This document shows positions 1 through 7,468 of a DNA stretch of 15,631 nt, one piece after another (within the stretch, counting starts at the first letter, position 1; every line of letters starts with the position of its first letter). This stretch comes from CAXDRM01 sp963991775. GTDB taxonomy: Bacteria; Pseudomonadota; Alphaproteobacteria; Rickettsiales; JABIRX01. The DNA is taken from NCBI GenBank assembly GCA_963991775.1, contig CAXDRM010000026.1, positions 1-15,631 on the forward strand, in the 5' to 3' direction. The position numbers and the translations under genes are program-made. The notes below the pieces were generated by a model that was not told the DNA's origin, did no database searches, and worked only from the letters and a program-made list of their open reading frames with translations.

Positions 1-260
1 AATCAAACTATCGATTTCGTATTTAAGTATGGTTAAAAAGTTAAATTACTATAAATCTAGAAGTTTTTAACCGACCCATTCGGCCATTGCTACGCTAAAG
101 CTCGCAAGCTCAGGGACCGGCTTATTAAATATCAAAAAAAATGTCCGGTAGGATGACAGATAGTACCTGAGCACCACAGCCATTTTTTCGACGAAGCTCT
201 GTTAGATTTTACAACAAAAAGTTTGTTGTAAAATCTAATGCTTCGCCAGGAGATTTGAGT
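1..260. other. Noncoding region downstream of dps
   Basis: I see no credible gene here. The left part is AT-rich. From about 70 to 120 there is a short GC-richer island with small self-complementary pieces (CCGA/TCGG at 71-83 and AGCT/AGCT around 99-110) and the octamer GCTACGCT at 89-96, which recurs in other noncoding parts of this window. The right part holds the strong hairpin listed separately. It may be a decayed palindromic or repeat element, but I cannot identify a family. Confidence 0.5.
192..245 (-). terminator. Strong hairpin after dps
   Basis: A perfect 17-bp inverted repeat (202-218 with 222-238, three-base loop) is extended by a 6-bp outer stem, CGAAGC 192-197 with GCTTCG 240-245. 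It starts about 16 bases past the dps stop, where a transcription end is expected for the ahpC-ahpD-dps unit. No U-run follows on the minus strand, so it is not a textbook intrinsic terminator. It could instead stabilise the mRNA 3' end or be a small palindromic repeat. Confidence 0.5.
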
Positions 261-695
261 TTAAAGGCTGCTTTTTAGCATCCAGGCATTTTTTTCATGC
301 ACAGTAAGTCGATCAGTGATGATCCCTACTGTTACTTCATCAGCTGCATCTTGTGCTGCTTTTAAAGTTGCATTTAAAGTTACGATGATTTTATCTTGAT
401 CATTTGCTAGATCTTGCACCATTGCTGCTGCATCAAGATTTTCATCACCTTCTATGATGCTAGCTAAATCAGCATAAGTTACTAATTTACCAGGAGCCTT
501 AGCACCAAGAGCTCTGATTCTTTCTGCTAATTCATCATTAGCAGCGAAAAGATCATTATATTGCTCTTCGAATAAAGCATGTAAAGAAGCAAAATTAGGA
601 CCGGTAACATTCCAGTGATAATTTTGCGTTTTAACAAATAACACATAGCTATCAGCTAGTGATTTTTTTAGATGTGTAATAACTTGTCCAGTCAT
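261..695 (-). CDS. dps: Dps family ferritin-like DNA-protection protein
   Basis: This 144-residue protein has the usual length of a Dps miniferritin. Dps proteins assemble as dodecamers, oxidise Fe(II) with peroxide at inter-subunit ferroxidase sites and store the iron, which limits hydroxyl-radical damage. The site residues are visible as H27 (in NYHWNVTGP), H39, D54 and E58. Their spacing matches the known Listeria Dps set (H31, H43, D58, E62). The N-terminus is short, without a clear lysine-rich DNA-binding tail, so iron detoxification may matter more than DNA compaction. The start ATG is preceded by AGAGG at good spacing. It is the third gene after ahpC and ahpD, 18 bases behind ahpD, so it is probably co-transcribed and under OxyR control. 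Confidence 0.95.
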   Translation of the reverse strand: MTGQVITHLKKSLADSYVLFVKTQNYHWNVTGPNFASLHALFEEQYNDLFAANDELAERIRALGAKAPGKLVTYADLASIIEGDENLDAAAMVQDLANDQDKIIVTLNATLKAAQDAADEVTVGIITDRLTVHEKNAWMLKSSL

Positions 696-713
696 GATTA
701 CCTCTTTTAAAAA

Positions 714-1226
714 TTAATTAATATGTAAAGCTTGGGCTACAGAATTTACTACTGCTGCAATTCTTACTGAATGCTGAATTGTAGTTTTATCTAAGCCAGC
801 TTTAGCTATATGAGCAGTATGAGATTCTATGCATAAACCACAACCATTAATTGCAGATACTGCTAAAGAATAAAGCTCAAAATCCAGCTGCTCGATTCCT
901 GGATTACCAATGACATTCATCCGTAATTTTGCCGGAAGATTGCCATATTCTGCATCGCCAACTAAATGAACAAAACGATAATAAATATTGTTCATACCCA
1001 TAATAGTAGCTGCTGCTTTTGCTGCCTCAATTTCAGCTGCTGAGATTTTATCTTCAGCTTGTGCTAAAATATATGCAGATAAATCAGCATTTTTAGTCGC
1101 ATAGCTCGATGCTAAAGCAATAGCATAAATCTGATTTTCTTTTAAGCTTGATGCTGGGTCAGTTCTTAAAACTGACCCCAGATTTAATTTAGCATCTTTA
1201 GCATAGTCTTTAAATTCTAGGGTCAT
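714..1226 (-). CDS. ahpD: AhpD-like alkylhydroperoxidase / AhpC reductase
   Basis: This 170-residue protein belongs to the AhpD/CMD fold. AhpD uses a CxxC pair to reduce peroxides and, in Mycobacterium tuberculosis, to recycle oxidised AhpC. The redox motif is seen as C129-G-L-C132 followed by H136 (ESH), with E117 upstream. These correspond to the mycobacterial C130, C133, H137 and E118. The histidine between the two cysteines of the mycobacterial motif is a leucine here. Length matches the family. The gene starts 21 bases after the ahpC stop with AGAGG before its ATG, so AhpC and AhpD form a linked pair. No AhpF is present in the window, consistent with AhpD being the partner. It sits in the presumed ahpC-ahpD-dps operon. 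Confidence 0.93.
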   Translation of the reverse strand: MTLEFKDYAKDAKLNLGSVLRTDPASSLKENQIYAIALASSYATKNADLSAYILAQAEDKISAAEIEAAKAAATIMGMNNIYYRFVHLVGDAEYGNLPAKLRMNVIGNPGIEQLDFELYSLAVSAINGCGLCIESHTAHIAKAGLDKTTIQHSVRIAAVVNSVAQALHIN

Positions 1227-1247
1227 TTTTGCCTCTATTTAAGTTAA

Positions 1248-1799
1248 TTAATCAAGTTGAATTGTATCTTCACCTTTTTTCCAATTACATGGGCATAACT
1301 CGTCAGTTTGTAGAGCATCTAATACTCTTAAAACTTCTTCTGGGTTACGACCAACATTTAAGTCAGTTACTGATACAAATCTTACAATACCATCAGGATC
1401 TATAATGAAAGTTGCACGGTTAGCCACCTGCTCTTCTTCATGTAAGATACCTAATTCTTTAGAAAGCTTACCACCAACATCTGCAAGCATTGCAATTGGT
1501 AGATCTTTCAATTCTTCTTGCTCTCTTTTCCAAGCAAGATGTACAAATTCACTATCTGTACTTGCACCAAGCAATACTGTATCGCGATCAGCAAAATCGT
1601 GATTTAGGCTTGCAAAGCCAGCAATTTCTGTTGGACAAACAAAAGTGAAATCTTTGGGCCAAAAGAAAATTACCTGCCATTTACCAGCGTGACTTTTATC
1701 AGTTAATTCTACAAAAGCTTTTTCGATTGATTCCGGATATTTACCACCTGGAACAGCTTTCAATTTATATTCAGGAAATTTATTACCTATAGTTAACAT
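1248..1799 (-). CDS. ahpC: Alkyl hydroperoxide reductase C (peroxiredoxin)
   Basis: This 183-residue typical two-cysteine peroxiredoxin reduces hydrogen peroxide, organic hydroperoxides and peroxynitrite in the cytoplasm. The peroxidatic cysteine is C55 in the conserved stretch DFTFVCPTE. The C-terminal CPC motif (C169, C171) is the arrangement found in the AhpC group recycled by AhpD, such as M. tuberculosis C174/C176, rather than in the AhpF-dependent enteric type. The ATG is preceded by TAGG about eight bases upstream. It is first in the minus-strand group ahpC-ahpD-dps and divergent from oxyR, the classical arrangement for OxyR-activated peroxide defence. Confidence 0.97.
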   Translation of the reverse strand: MLTIGNKFPEYKLKAVPGGKYPESIEKAFVELTDKSHAGKWQVIFFWPKDFTFVCPTEIAGFASLNHDFADRDTVLLGASTDSEFVHLAWKREQEELKDLPIAMLADVGGKLSKELGILHEEEQVANRATFIIDPDGIVRFVSVTDLNVGRNPEEVLRVLDALQTDELCPCNWKKGEDTIQLD

Positions 1800-1808
1800 T
1801 TTAAATAC

Positions 1809-1820
1809 CTATTTAAGTTA
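1809..1820 (-). repeat. 12-base leader repeat before ahpC, copied before ahpD
   Basis: The 12-mer CTATTTAAGTTA (plus-strand sense) occurs at 1809-1820 before ahpC and again at 1235-1246 before ahpD. On the transcribed strand it reads TAACTTAAATAG and runs directly into the Shine-Dalgarno of each gene (ATAGG and ATAGAGG). It may be a shared translation leader or a duplicated intercistronic sequence. The AT-rich composition makes chance partly plausible. Confidence 0.4.
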
Positions 1821-1835
1821 TATTTTAAAAGTAAC

Positions 1836-1863
1836 TTGCACCTACCATAATGTATAATATATT
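1836..1863 (+). promoter_or_regulatory. Candidate oxyR promoter
   Basis: TTGCAC (1836-1841) and TATATT (1858-1863) are separated by 16 bases and lie about 30 bases before the oxyR start. A better -10-like TATAAT at 1853-1858 is too close to that -35 box. The 92-base space must also contain the ahpC promoter on the other strand, for which I could not choose one clear pair of boxes. Confidence 0.35.
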
Positions 1864-1866
1864 GTT

Positions 1867-1883
1867 CTTATATTAACCATAAG
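1867..1883. promoter_or_regulatory. LysR-type dyad, candidate OxyR binding site
   Basis: CTTAT (1867-1871) and ATAAG (1879-1883) form a perfect inverted repeat with a 7-base spacer. It fits the T-N11-A dyad typical of LysR-family operators (T1869, A1881). It lies between ahpC and oxyR and runs into the oxyR ribosome binding site, a natural place for OxyR autorepression and ahpC activation. It is only one dyad; the full OxyR site of four ATAG-like elements is not obvious. Confidence 0.4.
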
Positions 1884-1891
1884 AGTTGCTT

Positions 1892-2764
1892 ATGAATATT
1901 CGTGATTATCAATATTTGGTATTAGTAGATAAGTTAAAACATTTCGGCAAAGCCGCAGAAGCTGCCTTTGTTTCACAGCCTGCACTTAGTATGCAAATTA
2001 AAAAAATTGAAGATGAGCTTGGCGTTACAATCTTTGAAAGAAGTAATAAACAAGTATTTACTACAAATATTGGTAGTGAAATTATTAATCATGCTAAGCA
2101 AATTCTAAATAGCCATGAGTTAGTCAAAAACACTGCAAAAGAAAGTTTAGATCCTTTAGCAGGAGAATTAAAAATTGGTGCCTTCCCTACTCTAGCTCCT
2201 TATATTTTTCCTAAAATTGTCCCAGCAATTAGTAAAGAATTAAGCAAGCTTGATTTATTTTTAGTTGAAGAAAAAACTGAAGTGCTACTTAGTAAACTTA
2301 ATGAAGGAGAATTAGATATTGCTCTACTCGCTTTACCAATTGAGCAAGATAACCTGTCTAGTATTTCATTATTTATTGATCCATTTTACTTAGCCGTGCC
2401 CAAAAATCATCAATATGCTAAACAGCAAAAAGTGACACAAGATATCTTACATAATCAAACTTTACTGCTTTTGGATGAAGGACATTGCTTACGTGATCAA
2501 GCTTTAAGCCTATGCAATACTATTGGGGCTAAAGAAAATAATAATTTTAGAGCATCAAGTTTAGAAACTTTAAGACAAATGGTTATTGCTGGAGCAGGTA
2601 TCACCCTCATGCCAGAAATCGCCTTGGATGATAACCCGCACATTATATATAAAAAATTTGTGCGTCCCGCTCCAGTAAGAAAAATAGGCTTAGTATTTCG
2701 CAAAAGCTTTAAACGCAAAGTGTTACTTAACAAATTGGTGGAACTTATCTACAATCAGATATAA
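1892..2764 (+). CDS. oxyR: Hydrogen-peroxide sensing LysR regulator OxyR
   Basis: This 290-residue LysR-family regulator has an N-terminal winged helix (residues 1-60, with FVSQPALSMQIKKIEDELG as the recognition region) and a C-terminal sensory domain. The peroxide-sensing stretch reads GHCLRDQALSLC and matches the OxyR redox loop. With the ATG at 1892 the two cysteines fall at 199 and 208, exactly the E. coli numbering, which supports this start. A TTG six bases further upstream is in frame but unneeded, and AAGAG sits six bases before the ATG. Oxidation to a C199-C208 disulfide is known to turn OxyR into an activator. It is divergent from ahpC-ahpD-dps, its likely targets. A histidine kinase gene follows by 26 bases. 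Confidence 0.96.
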   Translation: MNIRDYQYLVLVDKLKHFGKAAEAAFVSQPALSMQIKKIEDELGVTIFERSNKQVFTTNIGSEIINHAKQILNSHELVKNTAKESLDPLAGELKIGAFPTLAPYIFPKIVPAISKELSKLDLFLVEEKTEVLLSKLNEGELDIALLALPIEQDNLSSISLFIDPFYLAVPKNHQYAKQQKVTQDILHNQTLLLLDEGHCLRDQALSLCNTIGAKENNNFRASSLETLRQMVIAGAGITLMPEIALDDNPHIIYKKFVRPAPVRKIGLVFRKSFKRKVLLNKLVELIYNQI

Positions 2765-2790
2765 AATAACTGTCTTAATATTGGTTGTAG

Positions 2791-4872
2791 ATGGGTACGG
2801 AAACTAAAATTGATACTTCTATATTTGATCATGCCGAATATCTCGAGCTAATTGCTGAGATGGCGCAAGTTGGTTATTGGAAAGTAGATTTCACAAATAA
2901 CACGGTATTTTGGTCAGAAAAAGTTTATGAAACTTATCAATTAGACCCTGAAAACTTTACCCCAACCATCGATAGTATAATTGAACATTATCATCCTGAA
3001 GATCAAGAAACAGTAAAAGCAGCAGTAACAGCTGCTATAAATGAGCAACAAGATCCTGAATTTAAGTTACGTATTGTTAGACCAAGTGGTGAGATAAGAT
3101 ATGTCCATGCAAAAGGTAAATGTAAGTTAGATAATAAGGGTAAAGTTATAGCTCTGGCAGGAATTTGTCAGGATATTACTGAACATCTGCAAAATCTAAA
3201 ATTATTAAATGAAAGAGAAAAACGTTATGAATTTGCAGTGGAAGGTTCATCGGTAGGATTATGGGATTGGGAAATTCCTGGTGATAAAGTTTTTTGGTCA
3301 CCTGGTTTTCGTAAGATTATGAACTATCCTCAAGATAGCAGCGTTAAATCTTTAAGTGATTTTGCTGCTGTAGTGCATCCTGATGATATAAAAAATGTAA
3401 TGCAGGCTGTTAGAGATCATCTGCAAAATAAAAAACCATATGACATTGCATTTCGCATGTTAGATGGTAATAAAAAATATGTGTGGATTAGATCAGTTGG
3501 TCAAGCTTATTGGCATAAGGATCAAGAGGTAGCATTTAAAATAGCTGGTACTGATATTGAAACTAAAGCATATCGGATGTGTGGTTCAATGTCTGACATC
3601 TCAGCCAAGAAAAAAAACATTGAAGTACTGCAAATGCTCAATGAAACAATCTCTGATCTAAATTGCAATTCACATGACAAGATCACCAAATTAATCAATA
3701 TTGTCAGAGAGTATTTAGAACTTGATAACGCTTTGGTAGCAAGAGTAAAGAATGATGAATATGTAGTAAAATATTATTCTAGTCATAACAAAAATGCGCA
3801 ATTTGATAATATTTATAATTTTAAAGAAACATATTGTTATGAATTTTTTGGCAAAGATTTCTCCAAGCAAAACTTAGTGGCGATTCATGATTGCAGCAAG
3901 CATAAAATAGCCAAAAAAGATTGCTATCAATTGTTTGGTTTTAACGCTTATATAGCTGCACCAATTTTAATAAAGGATAAGATATATGGCATCTTAAATT
4001 TTGTTAGTAAGGATGCCCGAGCAGAATTTAGTGAAAGAGAAATCACTATTGTAAATCTAGTTAAACAGTTAATCAACAAAGAAATCTATGAACAAAATTT
4101 TATAAAAACTATACAAGATTCAGAAAGCAAATTAGCAGATTCAGTTAATCAATTAGCAACTATTAATGACGAATTATCACGTTTTGCTTATGTGGCCTCA
4201 CATGATTTACAAGAACCTATCCGCAGTATTATTGCTTTAGTTAATAAATTAAGACAGGGTGATAATTTAAGCACAGAACAGACTAAAACCTATTTTGACT
4301 TTTTAGCAGATGCTGCCGAGAATATGCATCTTTTAGTCGCTGATTTACTAGAATATTGTAAATTATCTACCAGAGATGAAGAAGAAATTGCCAAAGTTGA
4401 AACCACAAAAATTATCGAATATGTGATTAGTAATCTTAAACATCACAAAGAGTTACAAGATAAATTTGATATATCATATGATAACTTACCTGATATTTAT
4501 GTTAAATCTTCAAGTTTAGTAAGCCTATTTCATAATTTAATTTATAATGGCGTCAAATATCAGCAGGCAGGTAATATTGCTAAAATTGATATTCGCTGCA
4601 AAGAAATGGAAACCTATTTTGAATTTTGTGTGAGTGATAATGGTATAGGTATTGCTGAAAAAAATTTTGTAGAGATTTTTCAACCCTTCAAACGCTTACA
4701 TGGTAAAAGAGAATATAAAGGCACTGGTATTGGCCTAGCTATTTGCAAAAAAATCTGTGAACAATGGGAAGGTGATATTTGGCTAGAATCAGAATTAGGC
4801 AAAGGCAGTAAATTCTTTTTCACCATCCCAAAACATTTTGTAAAAGAAAAAACTCAAAAACTAGCCAGCTAA
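2791..4872 (+). CDS. Soluble PAS-PAS-GAF sensor histidine kinase
   Basis: This 693-residue protein has no membrane segment or signal peptide, so it probably senses a cytoplasmic cue. In order it has a PAS fold (about 15-135), a second PAS with PAC-like end (about 140-275), a GAF domain (about 280-430), a coiled linker, a HisKA dimerisation domain with phosphoacceptor H471 in VASHDLQEP, and a HATPase domain. The ATPase boxes are N582 in HNLIYNG, the DNGIG box (616-620) and the GTGIGLA box (644-650). All catalytic motifs look intact. No response regulator is in the window, so it is an orphan kinase here. It lies 26 bases after oxyR on the same strand with only a weak Shine-Dalgarno, so co-transcription is possible. 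The ligand is unknown; the domain set resembles phytochrome-like kinases, but no chromophore site can be claimed. Confidence 0.92.
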   Translation: MGTETKIDTSIFDHAEYLELIAEMAQVGYWKVDFTNNTVFWSEKVYETYQLDPENFTPTIDSIIEHYHPEDQETVKAAVTAAINEQQDPEFKLRIVRPSGEIRYVHAKGKCKLDNKGKVIALAGICQDITEHLQNLKLLNEREKRYEFAVEGSSVGLWDWEIPGDKVFWSPGFRKIMNYPQDSSVKSLSDFAAVVHPDDIKNVMQAVRDHLQNKKPYDIAFRMLDGNKKYVWIRSVGQAYWHKDQEVAFKIAGTDIETKAYRMCGSMSDISAKKKNIEVLQMLNETISDLNCNSHDKITKLINIVREYLELDNALVARVKNDEYVVKYYSSHNKNAQFDNIYNFKETYCYEFFGKDFSKQNLVAIHDCSKHKIAKKDCYQLFGFNAYIAAPILIKDKIYGILNFVSKDARAEFSEREITIVNLVKQLINKEIYEQNFIKTIQDSESKLADSVNQLATINDELSRFAYVASHDLQEPIRSIIALVNKLRQGDNLSTEQTKTYFDFLADAAENMHLLVADLLEYCKLSTRDEEEIAKVETTKIIEYVISNLKHHKELQDKFDISYDNLPDIYVKSSSLVSLFHNLIYNGVKYQQAGNIAKIDIRCKEMETYFEFCVSDNGIGIAEKNFVEIFQPFKRLHGKREYKGTGIGLAICKKICEQWEGDIWLESELGKGSKFFFTIPKHFVKEKTQKLAS

Positions 4873-4936
4873 ATTATTCTCGGCGCATTGCCACTATGTT
4901 GACTAGCATGTTTCAGGGATCTGGCAAAAAGAATTA

Positions 4937-5860
4937 TTACCTCTTTATTGCGTTGTCAGAACGACAACACATATTATCTAGTAGTCTTGATAACCAACTT
5001 TGTTCTTTTGCCGGCTTTGTTAATATATCTTGTGGTGCTAAAAACTCGGCAATATTATTTTGTAAGGTTTCAGGCAAATTTTCCAATAAACTATTATTTC
5101 TATTGAGATGGACATCCTCTTTCACCTTACTGTTAGCAAATAAGTTTTTTAGCGATATTTGTTTCTTTGCTGCCAATATCATATTAGCATTGTCATCTGA
5201 AAATTCTTGGCTATTTAATTGTGAGGTTTTGAAAAATAATTCAAAAAGAAAACCATCTGCAGCAAATAAGTGATAGCTATTATCTAATTGTCCTGAATGG
5301 TGTTTAATATAGCATCTACATATTGCAGGCATAATTTGTGGACTTTGCATAATCAGCTCTTGCTGAGCTGTGCTGAATTTAAATGGATTGTCAAGTTGGG
5401 AACGTTGCTCTGCTATATTAATTTTTTGATTTCTTACCTTAAAATCTGAAATTTGTTGTGAAGTATTTGGCAAAACAAAATATTGCAATGTCACATTTTG
5501 TTGTAAGTTGCTGCTGAGCTTTGTTAAATGTTTAGAACTAATATCCTCTGCACAAATTATTGTTTTTAAAGCTAAATCATTTTTTAAAAAATTAGATAAT
5601 ATGTCTATATTATTAGGTGGTAATTTATTAATTATTAAAAGTTGCTCTATGTTATATTGAGCAGCCAAGTCTAGAGAAAGAGCAAAGCTTTTCTGTGATA
5701 AATTACCAGATAAAGTAAATTTAGTAATTTGTTGATTATTAACTAAAATATCTGACAAAGCTAATATTTGCGACTCATTATGATCAGCCAAAATAGTTAG
5801 ATTGGTTGAAGACTCTCCTTTGGCTTTATTTATTAGTGAGCTCTGTGCAGATACAGGCAT
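4937..5860 (-). CDS. LRR-like protein with C-terminal F-box-like motif
   Basis: I do not recognise a named family. Residues 30-135 show leucine/isoleucine-spaced segments of roughly 28 residues resembling leucine-rich repeats (ITKFTLSGN at 45-53, IEQLLIIN at 71-78, LKTIIC at 98-103, LQYFVLPN at 125-132). The middle (140-255) is polar. Residues 258-290 read LLENLPETLQNNIAEFL, then APQDIL, then a tryptophan at 289. That fits the F-box pattern LPxxL..I..FL..xDL....W, which in eukaryotes binds Skp1 of SCF ubiquitin ligases. F-box and PRANC ends occur in known intracellular-bacterial effectors. There is no signal peptide. The ATG has a GAGGAG Shine-Dalgarno. It converges with the kinase gene and has a promoter closely related to that of the next minus-strand gene. 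An effector role is inference. Confidence 0.75.
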   Translation of the reverse strand: MPVSAQSSLINKAKGESSTNLTILADHNESQILALSDILVNNQQITKFTLSGNLSQKSFALSLDLAAQYNIEQLLIINKLPPNNIDILSNFLKNDLALKTIICAEDISSKHLTKLSSNLQQNVTLQYFVLPNTSQQISDFKVRNQKINIAEQRSQLDNPFKFSTAQQELIMQSPQIMPAICRCYIKHHSGQLDNSYHLFAADGFLFELFFKTSQLNSQEFSDDNANMILAAKKQISLKNLFANSKVKEDVHLNRNNSLLENLPETLQNNIAEFLAPQDILTKPAKEQSWLSRLLDNMCCRSDNAIKR

Positions 5861-5893
5861 ATTTTCTCCTCAAATCTATGTTCCCTATTTTCC

Positions 5894-5922
5894 ATGTTAG
5901 CATAATTTTGACTCCAACGCAA
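5894..5922 (-). promoter_or_regulatory. Promoter of the LRR/F-box-like gene
   Basis: On the minus strand, TTGCGT (5917-5922) is followed after 17 bases by TAACAT (5894-5899), about 34 bases before the ATG. The block matches the promoter of the gene at 6033-7361 at about 23 of 29 positions, including the spacer stretch AAAATTATGCTA. Confidence 0.6.
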
Positions 5923-5960
5923 ATTGAATATTAAACTAGTAATAGTGTTATTTTGATCAG

Positions 5961-6009
5961 CAAGAGAACGCTATAAACTTCTTACATCTGCTGGATGTCT
6001 TTGCTCTTG
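5961..6009 (-). terminator. Nested weak hairpins after the helical-repeat gene
   Basis: CAAGAG (5961-5966) pairs with CTCTTG (6004-6009), and inside it ACATC (5984-5988) pairs with GATGT (5994-5998). They lie just past the stop at 6033. A further small dyad, AGCAC 6026-6030 with GTGCT 6038-6042, spans the stop codon itself. There is no clear U-run, so transcription end here is only a possibility. Confidence 0.3.
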
Positions 6010-6032
6010 AGCATACCGATGGTTTAGCACAA

Positions 6033-7361
6033 CTATCGTGCTAGCTCTGCTTCTACAAAATTTACACTGGATGCTTGAACATGATTAACATGATTAGTGC
6101 GTCTTGGTGTCAAAGAATATAATAGACTTTTTACAAAACCACAGTAAGTCTTTGGAGTATCAAATGGCCTAACATTTTCAGCTTGAGAATTTATCTGTTT
6201 GGCTTCAGTAAAACTTGTTTCTTGAACATTATTGGGAATATCAAATGAAAATTTTACTGCAGAAGCGTTAGGCTGACTGTTTGTTAGATGCCTATCATGA
6301 TATCTTGAGCAATTAGGAAAATACTCTTCGAAAAGCTGTAATCTATTATCTTTATTAGTAATATTACTTTGCTGAAGCGCTTCAATCAGCTGACCTCTTA
6401 CTCCCTTTTCAGCAACCATTCTATCATCTCTACAATATTCTTTGATATGTTTTATCGTTTCTGCAGTATCAGTAATAAGTTCTAACTCAGCATCTGTTAA
6501 TTTGCTATATTGCCGTGACGAGATTTTCTGTTCTATAGCACTCATTCTTTGGAAATAAAGAACATCGTCTTTCTGCTCCAATTCATTAAAAGTTTTCTGT
6601 TCTTGAACAAATTTATCAACAATCTTTTTTGCGGTTCTATACGAATTCTCTGACCTATAATTTTTTTCCTTCTGCAAAAATTGTGCATAAACTGTATACA
6701 TAGCTTCTTTAGATTCAGCATATTGAGAAAGGACGTCTTTCTCTGAATCAGTGAGCAAATTCAACAAACCTTTTGAGGCTTTATGGGTTGCTGTGATTGA
6801 ATATATCACAGAATGAGCCTCTGCTTTAGCCTGATTTTTATCCTGCTTTGCTGCTTTTTTTAAATATTCTGCATATACTTTTTTTGCGTTTTTTCTTAAA
6901 TCAGGATCTGCACATAGAGTTTCTCGTTCTGGAAGATCTATAGCGTCCAGATCACCTTTAACAAATTTATACATAGCAGTTATAGCATTTATCTTTTGAG
7001 CGGCTTGCTCTCTGATAGTTGTTAAATCTGGATTTTGTGTCTTGCTACACAAATATTGTATATAATGCTTTACCACTTCCTGCTTACCATCTGGATATTT
7101 ACAAATAGTTTTTATCTCAGCTTCATTTAAGCTTTGTGGTTGTCCATAATGAACTTTATGTAAAGCCGTAATTGTATTAACATGATCTTCTGCTAATGTC
7201 TTAGATTCTGCAACTGATAGTTTTTGAGCGATAAAATATTTAACCATACTATCTTTAGTGTGCAGATTAAGCATGTCATCAGTACATAATCTAGATTTAT
7301 CTCTATCATTAAGATGGTTTGAGAGAACGCTACTTAAAGCAGTGTTTATATTATTTGCCAT
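6033..7361 (-). CDS. Unknown protein with tandem helical repeats
   Basis: I do not recognise a family. The 442-residue protein is soluble, rich in Lys, Glu, Ala and Gln, and has no signal peptide or membrane segment. It contains degenerate repeats of about 60 residues, roughly 24-73, 78-138, 143-199 and 203-258, with a weaker one at 287-330. Each begins with a short acidic turn (LTDSE, LNEAE, LPERE, LTDAE), passes a YxxYL-like helix and ends with ITAxHK..KG (ITALHK 64-69, ITAMYK 127-132, ITATHK 189-194). The array is probably an all-alpha solenoid for protein binding. The C-terminal 100 residues are unrelated, polar and Asn/Ser/Thr-rich, ending in a basic-then-acidic tail. The ATG has CAGG six bases upstream. 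Shared promoter architecture with two other unknown genes suggests a common role, perhaps in host interaction (inference). Confidence 0.75.
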   Translation of the reverse strand: MANNINTALSSVLSNHLNDRDKSRLCTDDMLNLHTKDSMVKYFIAQKLSVAESKTLAEDHVNTITALHKVHYGQPQSLNEAEIKTICKYPDGKQEVVKHYIQYLCSKTQNPDLTTIREQAAQKINAITAMYKFVKGDLDAIDLPERETLCADPDLRKNAKKVYAEYLKKAAKQDKNQAKAEAHSVIYSITATHKASKGLLNLLTDSEKDVLSQYAESKEAMYTVYAQFLQKEKNYRSENSYRTAKKIVDKFVQEQKTFNELEQKDDVLYFQRMSAIEQKISSRQYSKLTDAELELITDTAETIKHIKEYCRDDRMVAEKGVRGQLIEALQQSNITNKDNRLQLFEEYFPNCSRYHDRHLTNSQPNASAVKFSFDIPNNVQETSFTEAKQINSQAENVRPFDTPKTYCGFVKSLLYSLTPRRTNHVNHVQASSVNFVEAELAR

Positions 7362-7387
7362 ATCAAACCTGTAAAGAATTATGCCAT

Positions 7388-7416
7388 ATTATAGCATAAT
7401 TTTCAGCCCAATGCAA
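7388..7416 (-). promoter_or_regulatory. Strong promoter of the helical-repeat gene
   Basis: On the minus strand, TTGCAT (7411-7416), a 17-base spacer and a perfect TATAAT (7388-7393) lie about 27 bases before the ATG. The -35 region sits in CAATTTGCATTG, which contains the dyad CAAT/ATTG. The spacer shares AAAATTATGCTA with the promoter at 5894-5922, and the -10 continues as TATAATATGGCA, identical to the sequence before the gene at 10389. Confidence 0.7.
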
Positions 7417-7468
7417 ATTGGGTCAAATGGAAGTTCGATTAGCAGTAATTGAAAAACCAGACCAATAT

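Noticed and set aside
1405..1602. Open frame opposite ahpC
   Set aside because: Antisense shadow of a clear peroxiredoxin gene, with Ser/Cys-rich shadow composition.
1853..1858. TATAAT as the oxyR -10 box
   Set aside because: It lies only 11 bases after TTGCAC; no other -35 at 17 bases is evident, so the weaker TATATT at 1858-1863 fits better.
3838..3930. Cys/His cluster in the kinase GAF domain as a metal or redox site
   Set aside because: Cysteines at similar places (the xxYC and DCY positions) are common in this GAF group, so they are not evidence of a special sensor site.
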